Program-made: the position numbers and the translations under genes
Shown here: one piece after another, positions 14,532 through 21,263 of the stretch
Numbering within the stretch: the first letter of the stretch is position 1
Layout: the number at the start of each line of letters is the position of its first letter
The notes under the pieces: generated by a model
What the model was told of the DNA's origin: nothing
The model's database searches: none
The model's input: the letters and a program-made list of their open reading frames with translations, nothing else
NCBI GenBank assembly: GCA_023381515.1
Contig: JAMCQI010000086.1
Location: forward strand, 1 to 30,279
DNA from: Chloroflexota bacterium
Lineage (GTDB): Bacteria > Chloroflexota > Anaerolineae > UBA4142
Direction of reading: 5' to 3'
DNA: 30,279 nucleotides

Positions 14532-16196
14532 CTACTTGACTCGCCAGTCTGCCATATTCCAGAAATCGCCTGCAAATGAGCTCGGGTCCAGGCCGAGCAC
14601 GCGGTCGCGAGCAACCATAAATCGGCTCGGCGTGAGGAGAAATGCCGCGGGTGCATCGGCAATCAATTGCCTGCTCACATCGCCAAAGAGGTTTGCGCGG
14701 GTGGTGCTGTTGCACCCGTTCGCCTGCATTGAGGCTTTGAAACTCGCGTCGACGCGTGTGTTGCTGTACGACCCAAAGTTAAAGCCGCTCCCCGGGGCGT
14801 TTTGGTCTGACTGCCAGTACCAGTGTTGGTCCGGGTCCAACGGGAGCTTGCGCGTGATGAGAAGGAGATCGAAACGATGGCTAAAGGCACGCGTGATCCA
14901 ACCAGGTTGGTCGTCCAGTTCCATCTGGACGTTGATTCCAAGCGCCGCAATCATTTCCCGAATGCCAAAGGCCAGCGGCTCCAATATGGGATCATCCGCC
15001 TCTGTCCAGAGCTCGATGGTGAGAGGCCGGCCGCCCTTGCTCAAGCTGCCATCGCCGCCTGCGTTCCAGCCCGCTTCGCCAAGAAGCTGTTTCGCTCTGG
15101 CCACATCGAACGAAGGACTGGCCAAGCCCTTTGGTAGCGCCCAGTAGTTTGGCAGGGCGCTGGTGTCCAGCGCTTCACCCTGACCCCCTATATCCTTGAG
15201 TAGTGTCCCCCGATCGAGCGCGAACGACACAGCCTGCCTCACCCGAAGGTCGTTGAGGGCAACGCTCTCCAAGTTGAAAAGAAGCATCACCGGCTCGGGC
15301 GAGGCTGTCTTTAACACCGTCGCTTCCTGGATGCCTTTGAGCGCACTCGCCTCACGCGGCTCCAAGACCATCAAGTCGATTTGCTTGGCATCAAATGCGG
15401 CCCGCATGGCGTTCGCATCGGAATACAACTTCAAGGTCCACGATCCGATGTGCGGTACGCCCAGATAATAGTCACGGTTGGGTTCGAAAAGGTATAGATT
15501 CTGGCTGGTCGAAACCAGCTTTAGCGGGCCAGTGCCGATCAGCTGGTTCGCCTGGAGGACCGGAAAATTGGAGCTCTCGGCAACGGCACGGGGCAGGATT
15601 TTGAGCGTGCCAATAGACGTTAGGGCAGGACAATACCCCTCGCTCAGTGAGACCACGACGGTGCGATCGTCAGGTGCCGTTGCCTTCTTAAAGTAACTCA
15701 GATCGGTCACTGGCGTGTCACGCAAGTCGGGGTTGGCTAGCGCATTGATGGTCGCCGCGACGTCGGCCGCCGTCAGCGCATCCCCGTTATGCCAGTGCAC
15801 TCCTTGGCGCAGCTTGAATGTGATTGTCGCCGCATCACTCGAAACCTGGTATGATTCCGCGAGTCCTGGTTCAAGCGCGCCGGTCTCCGGATTTGGCCGA
15901 AGAAGCGAGTCGTAAAGAGCGCTCTGCAGAAATGGGACCAGCGTGTTCACATCCAGATCGGCATTGCCAATCGCGCCAATCGCTATGGCGCCGCCTTCGG
16001 GAGGCTGTGCTACCGTCTGACTCGAACCAGAGACCGCAGCCGCCCGGGTCACTGCCGGCGCAACTGTTCTTTTCGCTACCGTCGGGGGCGGAGGTGGAGT
16101 GGGGGTTGCATCGGAGGTTGGAATGGGCGCCTGACCGCAGGCTGCCAGGAGCGTTAAAGAGAGAACAATCAGAATGTGGATTCGATGCTTATTCAT
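14532..16196 (-). CDS. Oligopeptide/dipeptide-type ABC substrate-binding lipoprotein (family 5)
   Basis: Extracytoplasmic binding protein of 554 residues related to DppA/OppA. The lipoprotein signal NKHRIHILIVLSLTLLAAC is followed by a Pro/Thr-rich tether. Typical family-5 blocks: SALYDSLLRPNPETGALEPG, LAESYQVSSDAATITFKLRQ with GVHWHNGDALTAADVAATIN, GTGPLKLV, and VRQAVSFALDR. ATG 16196 is preferred; an in-frame GTG at 16205 adds three residues. It overlaps the end of lysA by eight bases and so is co-transcribed with it. No permease or ATPase gene is adjacent, so its transporter partners must be elsewhere, or the protein acts as a sensor. The ligand is unknown; pairing with lysA may hint at cell-wall peptides, but this is speculative. 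Confidence 0.88.
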   Translation of the reverse strand: MNKHRIHILIVLSLTLLAACGQAPIPTSDATPTPPPPPTVAKRTVAPAVTRAAAVSGSSQTVAQPPEGGAIAIGAIGNADLDVNTLVPFLQSALYDSLLRPNPETGALEPGLAESYQVSSDAATITFKLRQGVHWHNGDALTAADVAATINALANPDLRDTPVTDLSYFKKATAPDDRTVVVSLSEGYCPALTSIGTLKILPRAVAESSNFPVLQANQLIGTGPLKLVSTSQNLYLFEPNRDYYLGVPHIGSWTLKLYSDANAMRAAFDAKQIDLMVLEPREASALKGIQEATVLKTASPEPVMLLFNLESVALNDLRVRQAVSFALDRGTLLKDIGGQGEALDTSALPNYWALPKGLASPSFDVARAKQLLGEAGWNAGGDGSLSKGGRPLTIELWTEADDPILEPLAFGIREMIAALGINVQMELDDQPGWITRAFSHRFDLLLITRKLPLDPDQHWYWQSDQNAPGSGFNFGSYSNTRVDASFKASMQANGCNSTTRANLFGDVSRQLIADAPAAFLLTPSRFMVARDRVLGLDPSSFAGDFWNMADWRVK

Positions 16197-17511
16197 CCAG
16201 TTCACATCCCAAGAGATCGGTTATGGTCTCTCGCCGGCGAACTAGCCGCGCTCGACCCTCTCGGACAGCTACCACCGCCGGCCGCGGGATCAAGTTATAG
16301 TTGCTCGCCATCGAAAGTTGATACGCCCCCGCCACGGGGATGGCAATCAGGTCGCCAGGAGCCATAGCAGGAAGGTCTAAATCTTGAACAAGGATGTCCC
16401 CTTGCTCACAATATCTCCCTGCAATCGTGACCCGCTGCACAGGCGGCGAGTTGGCTTTGTTGGCTGCCCTAGCTGTGTAGCGTGCGCCGTACAGCGCGGG
16501 CCGGATGTTGTCTCCCATCCCACCGTCGACGGACACGTAGGTCCGGATTCCCGCGATAGATTTGACAGAGCCGACGGTATAGAGAGCCACGGCGGACTGG
16601 GCGATGAGCGAACGACCGGGCTCAAAGAGTAGCTGCAGTCCCGAATCCCGAAATCCGGGTTTCCGATTCGCGGCGAACGCACTGCCCAGTTTTTCCACCA
16701 GTGCCTCTATGGAGAGTGACTCTTGATCGCCTGTGTACGCAACCCCCCACCCGCCACCCCAGTCCAGCTCTTGCAGCTCGATGCCAAGTCCGGCCTTTAA
16801 CTCCGCGGCGAATTCAAAGATCCTCATTGCCGCTTGATAATAGGGCTCTATCGCGAAAATCTGGGATCCGATGTGCACATGCAAGCCGACTAGATTCAGA
16901 CGGGGCGCAAAGGACATGATACGGCGAGCCGCCTGCATGGCCGCGCCCGTGGACAGCGCTAGTCCGAATTTGGAATCCGCGACGCCTGTCGCCAGGTACC
17001 TGTGAGTGTGAGGGTCAATCGCGGGTGCCAAGCGTAATAAAACGCTCGGCTGGACGCCCAGCTCGTCGGCCAGACTATTCAGCAGCTCAATTTCGCTCAG
17101 ACCATCTACGACGACGTGGCGCACGCCCAGCGCAAACGCCGCACGAATCTCGGCAGGAGTTTTGTTGTTGCCGTGGAGGTAGATGCGTTCAGATGGGAAA
17201 TCAACGCGCCGGGCGACCTCGAGCTCTCCTTCGGAGGTGACCTCTATTCCCCAGCCGGCGTCCTTGAGGATATGCGCGAGGAAAGGCGAAAAGTAAGCCT
17301 TGGTCGCGTAGAGGAGCAACCCTCCGCTCACGCCGTTTTTCATCAAGGCCTGCTCCACAAGCGTGCGAATTTCCCGGGCCCGGTTGCGCAGGTGGAGTTC
17401 GTCAAAGATGTAGAGTGGCGTGCCGTAACGCTGCGCCAATGTGACCAAATCGCACCCACTAATTTCCAGGTGATTTTGGTCGTTGACGCGCGTACTCAGG
17501 GGAAAGACCAT
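16189..17511 (-). CDS. lysA: Diaminopimelate decarboxylase LysA
   Basis: PLP enzyme converting meso-diaminopimelate to L-lysine; cytoplasmic. 440 residues. YGTPLYIFDE near the N-terminus is typical. The PLP lysine is K71 (LLYATKAYF). Further landmarks are HVHIGSQIF, DWGGGWGVAY (phosphate-binding glycines), LFEPGRSLIA, and YCEQGDIL, where most homologues read CESGD; the cysteine and acidic residues are kept. AGAYQLSMASNYNLIPRPA ends the domain. ATG 17511 is chosen over the upstream start at 17583 because it matches family length and lies five bases behind a TACAAT box, implying a leaderless mRNA. Its end overlaps the binding lipoprotein gene. Confidence 0.94.
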   Translation of the reverse strand: MVFPLSTRVNDQNHLEISGCDLVTLAQRYGTPLYIFDELHLRNRAREIRTLVEQALMKNGVSGGLLLYATKAYFSPFLAHILKDAGWGIEVTSEGELEVARRVDFPSERIYLHGNNKTPAEIRAAFALGVRHVVVDGLSEIELLNSLADELGVQPSVLLRLAPAIDPHTHRYLATGVADSKFGLALSTGAAMQAARRIMSFAPRLNLVGLHVHIGSQIFAIEPYYQAAMRIFEFAAELKAGLGIELQELDWGGGWGVAYTGDQESLSIEALVEKLGSAFAANRKPGFRDSGLQLLFEPGRSLIAQSAVALYTVGSVKSIAGIRTYVSVDGGMGDNIRPALYGARYTARAANKANSPPVQRVTIAGRYCEQGDILVQDLDLPAMAPGDLIAIPVAGAYQLSMASNYNLIPRPAVVAVREGRARLVRRRETITDLLGCELDE

Positions 17512-17516
17512 TTGTG

Positions 17517-17546
17517 ATTGTAGGTTTCGTATAACGCGTATGGGAA
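17517..17546 (-). promoter_or_regulatory. Probable lysA promoter, leaderless arrangement
   Basis: On the minus strand TACAAT (17522-17517) is five bases from the lysA ATG. TTCCCA (17546-17541) lies 18 bases upstream and is a fair -35. Confidence 0.5.
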
Positions 17547-17638
17547 TTCGGAGCGGCCGCTCAAGCCGAGGCGACTGTAACACAGTTGATAGTGAATGTC
17601 AAAAGAAGTAGCTGCGTTTCTCTACGCGCATTCCCTCG

Positions 17639-17667
17639 TTGCGCTGCACGCCCTTGCATGATATCAT
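17639..17667 (+). promoter_or_regulatory. Probable MFS transporter promoter
   Basis: TTGCGC (17639-17644), 17 bases, TATCAT (17662-17667), about 30 bases before the start codon. Confidence 0.5.
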
Positions 17668-17697
17668 GAGCTCAACTTCGGCCGCAGAGATTGCACA

Positions 17698-19041
17698 ATG
17701 ACAACCATCGTCGATTTAGAGGCAGGAGCTCCATCCGCAGGACATCCGTTTCGCGCCTGGGACTATATCTCTCTCAACATCTACTGGTTTGCACTCTCTT
17801 TCTTGTGGAATTCCATGGGGCCGATTCTACTCCCCACGCTCGTCCCCCTCTTGGTTCCCGAATCGCAAAAAGGCAGCGCGCTCGGCCTCCTCTCGGCTCT
17901 TGGGCTTGTGATCGCCATCGTCGTCCAGCCCGCGGCCGGCGCTTGGAGCGATTCGCATGTCACACGTTGGGGCCGCAGGCGTCCGTACATTGTGGGAGGG
18001 ACTATACTCGACGTGGTCTTCCTCCTTGCGATGGCCTTTGCCCCCAGCTACCTTATGCTCCTCGTCGCTTATCTGTTGCTCCAGTTCTCCTCGAACATTG
18101 CCCACGGAGCCTATCAGGGGTATATCCCTGAGCTTGTTCCCGAGGCGAGACGGGGTGCGGTTTCTGGCATGGCGCGCCTCTTGGAAATCATTGGCATCAT
18201 CATCACCTCGCTTGCGGCGGGCGAACTCGTTGGTCGCGGTCAGATTCTGGAAGCTTTCATCGCGATCATCTTTTGTCTGCTCTTCTCGATGATCCTGACC
18301 GCCATATTCGTGAACGACCGACCATTTGACGGGGCGGTGGGAACGGATCAGCAGGCAGCCGCCCACCGGACAGAGACACCCGCCCACCCCCTCACAGAGG
18401 AAGCCGGTCTGTCCGGCCTACTGCGCGCCGTCTTTTGCAGTCGAGACTTTACTCTATGGATGATCTCACGCCTCCTCATTCTCCTCGGCGGCAACCTTGT
18501 CCGCAATTACGTTCTCTACTTTCTTGGTGATGTCCTGGGAGTGGAGAACCCCGCGGCTTCGGTAGGCACTCTGCTCGCGGTCATTGCTGTGGCGATTGCA
18601 GTAGTGGTTTACCCATCCGGCGCATTGAGCGATCGCTGGGGCCGCAAGTCGCTGACCGTTCTATCGGGCCTTCTCGGGGCCCTCGGGGCGCTTCTCTTGA
18701 TCGCCGCGACAAATCTGACTCTCGTCCTCATCGACGGCGGCCTGATTGGCATCAGCCTCGGCATATTCCTCAGCGTCAGCTGGGCGTGGGGGACTGATCT
18801 GATCCCTGCCGAAGAGGGCGGTCGCTATCTGGGAGTTTCAAATATCGCGACTGCAGGCTCGGGCGTGCTTGCGGGCATCGGGGGATTCATGCTAGACTAT
18901 TTCAACGGCCGGTCGCACAACCTCGGCTACACGGCCCTTTTCCTCTCTGCCGTCATCTGCTACCTGCTTGGCACCGCCATTGCAATCGGCGTTAAAGACA
19001 GGAAGAAAAGGGAGCGGGCTCAATCCATCGCCGGCACCTGA
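17698..19041 (+). CDS. Major facilitator superfamily transporter (SLC45/sugar-cation type)
   Basis: Integral membrane carrier of 447 residues with about 12 hydrophobic segments in two halves. The loop 2-3 signature is GAWSDSHVTRWGRRRPYIVG (about 81-100), whose R-x-GRRRP form is typical of the SLC45/sucrose and glycoside-cation symporter branch. The second half repeats it as GALSDRWGRKSL. The central cytoplasmic linker (about 205-240) is polar and His/Pro-containing. WNSMGPILLPTLVPLL in the first helix is also characteristic. The substrate is probably a sugar or glycoside, by family only. Transcribed alone, divergent from lysA; the stop is followed by repeat-rich DNA. Confidence 0.85.
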   Translation: MTTIVDLEAGAPSAGHPFRAWDYISLNIYWFALSFLWNSMGPILLPTLVPLLVPESQKGSALGLLSALGLVIAIVVQPAAGAWSDSHVTRWGRRRPYIVGGTILDVVFLLAMAFAPSYLMLLVAYLLLQFSSNIAHGAYQGYIPELVPEARRGAVSGMARLLEIIGIIITSLAAGELVGRGQILEAFIAIIFCLLFSMILTAIFVNDRPFDGAVGTDQQAAAHRTETPAHPLTEEAGLSGLLRAVFCSRDFTLWMISRLLILLGGNLVRNYVLYFLGDVLGVENPAASVGTLLAVIAVAIAVVVYPSGALSDRWGRKSLTVLSGLLGALGALLLIAATNLTLVLIDGGLIGISLGIFLSVSWAWGTDLIPAEEGGRYLGVSNIATAGSGVLAGIGGFMLDYFNGRSHNLGYTALFLSAVICYLLGTAIAIGVKDRKKRERAQSIAGT

Positions 19042-19222
19042 ATCGTCAAACGCAAGCGGCGCCGGCCGCCACGACCATCACAGAGTGCCGCTACCCCTGG
19101 TCTGATGTTCCGCTGCGGGCGATCCGCTATCCGCACTGCATTTCGACACCTAAAGCGTAGAGGAAGGCGTCGAGAACCCGCTGGCCCCTTCAAGGCGAGT
19201 GGAGTTCAATTTGGGGGCAACT

Positions 19223-19358
19223 CGTCATTGCGAGCGACCGTAGGGAGCGAGGCAATCTCACCCGCGGCCGAGATTGCACCCGCCCCGCTATGGTCCCGCG
19301 GGGTCTGCGGGATGGCACTCCACGGGACGTCGCCGCTTCGCGGCTCCTCGCATTGACG
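19223..19358. repeat. MITE-like interspersed repeat with terminal and internal inverted repeats
   Basis: The 136-base segment begins CGTCATTGCGAG (19223-19234) and ends CTCGCATTGACG (19347-19358), matching inverted termini at 11 of 12 positions. Inside, GCAATCTC and GAGATTGC form a perfect 8-bp inverted repeat around ACCCGCGGCC. Much of the interior recurs at 141-283. There is no coding potential. The sequence resembles the TCATTGCGAG-type dispersed repeats common in many bacteria. The rest of the 433-base gap 19042-19474 holds the tRNA promoter and nothing else that I can support. Confidence 0.65.
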
Positions 19359-19414
19359 CTCGGCTGTGCCGAGCTGCCACCAAAATGAACTACACACTCT
19401 TCAAGCCGCGCCAT

Positions 19415-19443
19415 TTGCGAAAAACATGGAGCTATGCTATATT
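19415..19443 (+). promoter_or_regulatory. tRNA-Thr promoter
   Basis: TTGCGA (19415-19420), 17 bases, TATATT (19438-19443), about 25 bases before the mature tRNA. Confidence 0.6.
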
Positions 19444-19474
19444 AGAGAGGTCTCCGGTCAGTTGAACGGGCAGC

Positions 19475-19547
19475 GCCACCTTAGCTCAGTCGGTAGAGCA
19501 ACGCTTTCGTAAAGCGTGGGTCCAGAGTTCAAGTCTCTGAGGTGGCT
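19475..19547 (+). tRNA. tRNA-Thr (anticodon CGT)
   Basis: A complete cloverleaf of 73 bases. Acceptor GCCACCT (19475-19481) pairs with AGGTGGC (19540-19546). The D arm contains GCTC...GAGC. Anticodon stem ACGCT/AGCGT encloses the loop TTCGTAA, giving anticodon CGT (threonine, codon ACG). The T arm is CAGAG-TTCAAGT-CTCTG. CCA is not encoded. Confidence 0.97.
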
Positions 19548-19561
19548 CTTGCATTCTGAAA

Positions 19562-19597
19562 AAGCGAGCATGGGGGGAAACCCGTGCCCGCTTTTTT
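19562..19597 (+). terminator. Intrinsic terminator behind tRNA-Thr
   Basis: AAGCG, GCA and GGG pair with CCC, TGC and CGCTT (one mismatch and one G-T pair) around a six-base loop, followed by a run of T from 19592. Confidence 0.88.
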
Positions 19598-19621
19598 GTT
19601 TTCCTCAGCTCCCATACATGC

Positions 19622-19650
19622 AAGACCCCATTTAGATATGGGGTCTTTTT
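19622..19650 (+). terminator. Second intrinsic terminator
   Basis: A perfect 10-bp stem AAGACCCCAT / ATGGGGTCTT with loop TTAGAT, followed by further T. It stands between the tRNA and the redox operon and insulates the latter from upstream transcription. Confidence 0.88.
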
Positions 19651-19701
19651 CATCCCTAAAGATGGACAGGATAACGAATAGAAATGTAGAGCACCGGATG
19701 G

Positions 19702-19707
19702 TATAAG
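19702..19707 (+). promoter_or_regulatory. Weak candidate -10 for the redox operon
   Basis: TATAAG (19702-19707), with TAGAAA 17 bases upstream, is the best promoter-like match between the terminator and the first small gene. The -35 is poor. Confidence 0.35.
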
Positions 19708-19738
19708 GAAGATGTAAACAAAGAGCAAGGAGGCCAAC

Positions 19739-19867
19739 ATGCTGAACGAATTCCTCTTCATCGCCCTCCTGTTTCTCACCAGGGTCATCCTTCCGCTCGT
19801 TGTATTGCTGGGTGTGGGCCAGTGGATCGCTCGCCGGACCAACCGCGAGAGCCAGGCACATTCGTGA
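19739..19867 (+). CDS. 42-residue single-helix membrane peptide (RxxxP module A)
   Basis: A short gene with a strong ribosome site (AAGGAGG, 19727-19733) five bases before the ATG. The product MLNEFLFIALLFLTRVILPL continues with a hydrophobic VVLLGVGQWIARR and a short polar tail ending QAHS, so it is one membrane helix with a basic cytoplasmic end. The pattern hydrophobic-R-V-x-x-P-hydrophobic-G-x-G-x-W-basic matches the N-terminus of the next gene and two segments of the HybB-like protein. No function is known; it may be a small subunit or assembly peptide of the redox complex. Confidence 0.75.
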   Translation: MLNEFLFIALLFLTRVILPLVVLLGVGQWIARRTNRESQAHS

Positions 19868-19893
19868 GCCCAGAGCATTGAGAGTCACAGCCT

Positions 19894-20247
19894 ATGTCGC
19901 AAGAATTGGTCGATGTTGCCATCGTAGCACTGGGGTTTCTCGTGCGGATCGGTATCCCGATTGCGATCACGCTGGCGCTAGGCTACTGGCTCGAGAGCAA
20001 ACTCTCGCCTGCGGTGGAAAAGGATGAACAAGTTGAACTCAAGCGACAGGCCAGTAGAGGTCCAAAGGTCGTCAATTATCCCCACTGTTGGGAACTAAGG
20101 CACTGGGATTGGGCACGGTGCGCTGGTTGTGCGGCCTGTCGGCATCCCGATCTACCCTGCTGGCTGGCCCTCCAGGTCGAGGGCGAAAAGGTCCGTGAAG
20201 ACTGTTTCACGTGTGCACTCTACAGGATGCAATCACAGGTCGCTTGA
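19894..20247 (+). CDS. Membrane-anchored CW-motif cysteine-rich protein (module B)
   Basis: 117 residues: an N-terminal membrane helix (about 6-32; FLVRIGIPIAITLALGYWLE, 15-34) followed by a charged linker and a Cys-rich C-terminus. Cysteines C65, C76, C79, C82, C89, C104 and C107 include two C-W pairs (HCWEL at 65 and PCWLA at 89) and an ending DCFTCALY. The spacing resembles two-CW-type domains thought to bind a metal or Fe-S cluster, and by orientation the domain should be cytoplasmic. It lies 26 bases behind the small peptide gene and 42 bases before the HybA-like gene, in one apparent operon. I do not know a function; a redox or metal-sensing accessory subunit is a guess from context. 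Confidence 0.8.
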   Translation: MSQELVDVAIVALGFLVRIGIPIAITLALGYWLESKLSPAVEKDEQVELKRQASRGPKVVNYPHCWELRHWDWARCAGCAACRHPDLPCWLALQVEGEKVREDCFTCALYRMQSQVA

Positions 20248-20289
20248 ACGTATTCTCAAATCGAGTGGACCATCCTTCGGAGGAGACAG

Positions 20290-21222
20290 ATGAATGTAAC
20301 ACGACGTGATTTTATCAAAATGTGCGGCGCAGGCGCGGCCCTGCTCGGTGTGGGCGCCAAGTTCGGCAACTCCAGTCTGCCCGCCCCTTCCCATGCGGTA
20401 CCCATCACTCACGGCGGGAACGCAGTCCTGATTGATACGACCCGCTGCATTGGCTGCCGGAGCTGCCAGGCCGCTTGCAAGAAGATCAACGGACTCCCGC
20501 CCGACGAGGGCATTCCCACGTCGGTACTTTCTGCGACGACTTTGTCGGTCGTCCAGTTCAGAAACGTCTCCGCGCTCCCTGACAAGCCCTTCGTCAAGCC
20601 CGTCAAATGGGCCTGCATGCACTGCGAGAACCCCGCATGCGTTGGCGCGTGTCCGGTTGGCGCCCTAACCAAGAGGGATGACGGAACGGTCGCATATGAC
20701 GAGAACATTTGCATCGGCTGCCGGTACTGCATGACCGCTTGTCCTTTCGGGATCCCCAAATACAACTGGGACTCCGCCAATCCCAAGATCAACAAGTGCG
20801 CGCAGAGCTGCACCGACGTCAAAGGTCTCGGCCAACCGGCGTGCGTTCAGGCTTGCCCCGCCCAAGCCCTTCAATATGGCAGCCGGGATCAGTTGCTCAC
20901 GATCGCCAAGCAGCGCATCAGCGCGGACCCTTCCAAGTACGTCAATCACATCTATGGCGAACACGAAGTCGGTGGCACCTCCCGATTATACCTTAGTTCC
21001 GTTTCCTTTGAGCAGTTCGGGTTCAGGACGGACCTGCCGAACGAGCCACTTCCTCAGTACACCACGAATGTGATGGAAAAAGTACCTTACGTGCTCGGCA
21101 CAATTCTTGTGGCTCTGAGCGGCATCTCGTGGTGGACACATCGGGGCGAAAGGGCAGAGGGCCCGATACCAGTACAGGTTGGATCGTCGCGCCACGATCC
21201 CCGATCGCCCATGGGCAAGTAA
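20290..21222 (+). CDS. hybA: HybA-like periplasmic four-cluster ferredoxin subunit
   Basis: Electron-transfer subunit of a membrane oxidoreductase, 310 residues. The twin-arginine signal TRRDFIKMCGAGAALLGVG directs folded export. Four Fe-S cluster sets: C53-x2-C56-x2-C59-x3-C63, C109/C112/C117/C121 (ACMHCENPACVGACP), C141/C144/C147/C151 (CIGCRYCMTACP), and C170/C174/C185/C189. The first gap of the last set is C-x3-C (KCAQSC) where C-x2-C is usual. YVNHIYGEHEVGGTSRLYLS followed by a C-terminal helix (about 253-272, PYVLGTILVALSGISWW) is the HybA arrangement known from hydrogenase-2. GGAGGAG precedes the ATG. Its partner HybB-like gene follows after 41 bases. No hydrogenase large or small subunit is in the window, so the electron donor is unknown. 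Confidence 0.9.
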   Translation: MNVTRRDFIKMCGAGAALLGVGAKFGNSSLPAPSHAVPITHGGNAVLIDTTRCIGCRSCQAACKKINGLPPDEGIPTSVLSATTLSVVQFRNVSALPDKPFVKPVKWACMHCENPACVGACPVGALTKRDDGTVAYDENICIGCRYCMTACPFGIPKYNWDSANPKINKCAQSCTDVKGLGQPACVQACPAQALQYGSRDQLLTIAKQRISADPSKYVNHIYGEHEVGGTSRLYLSSVSFEQFGFRTDLPNEPLPQYTTNVMEKVPYVLGTILVALSGISWWTHRGERAEGPIPVQVGSSRHDPRSPMGK

Positions 21223-21263
21223 GAGTAAACCTGATCGGCAGACAAATCTGTGGAGGATTGATC

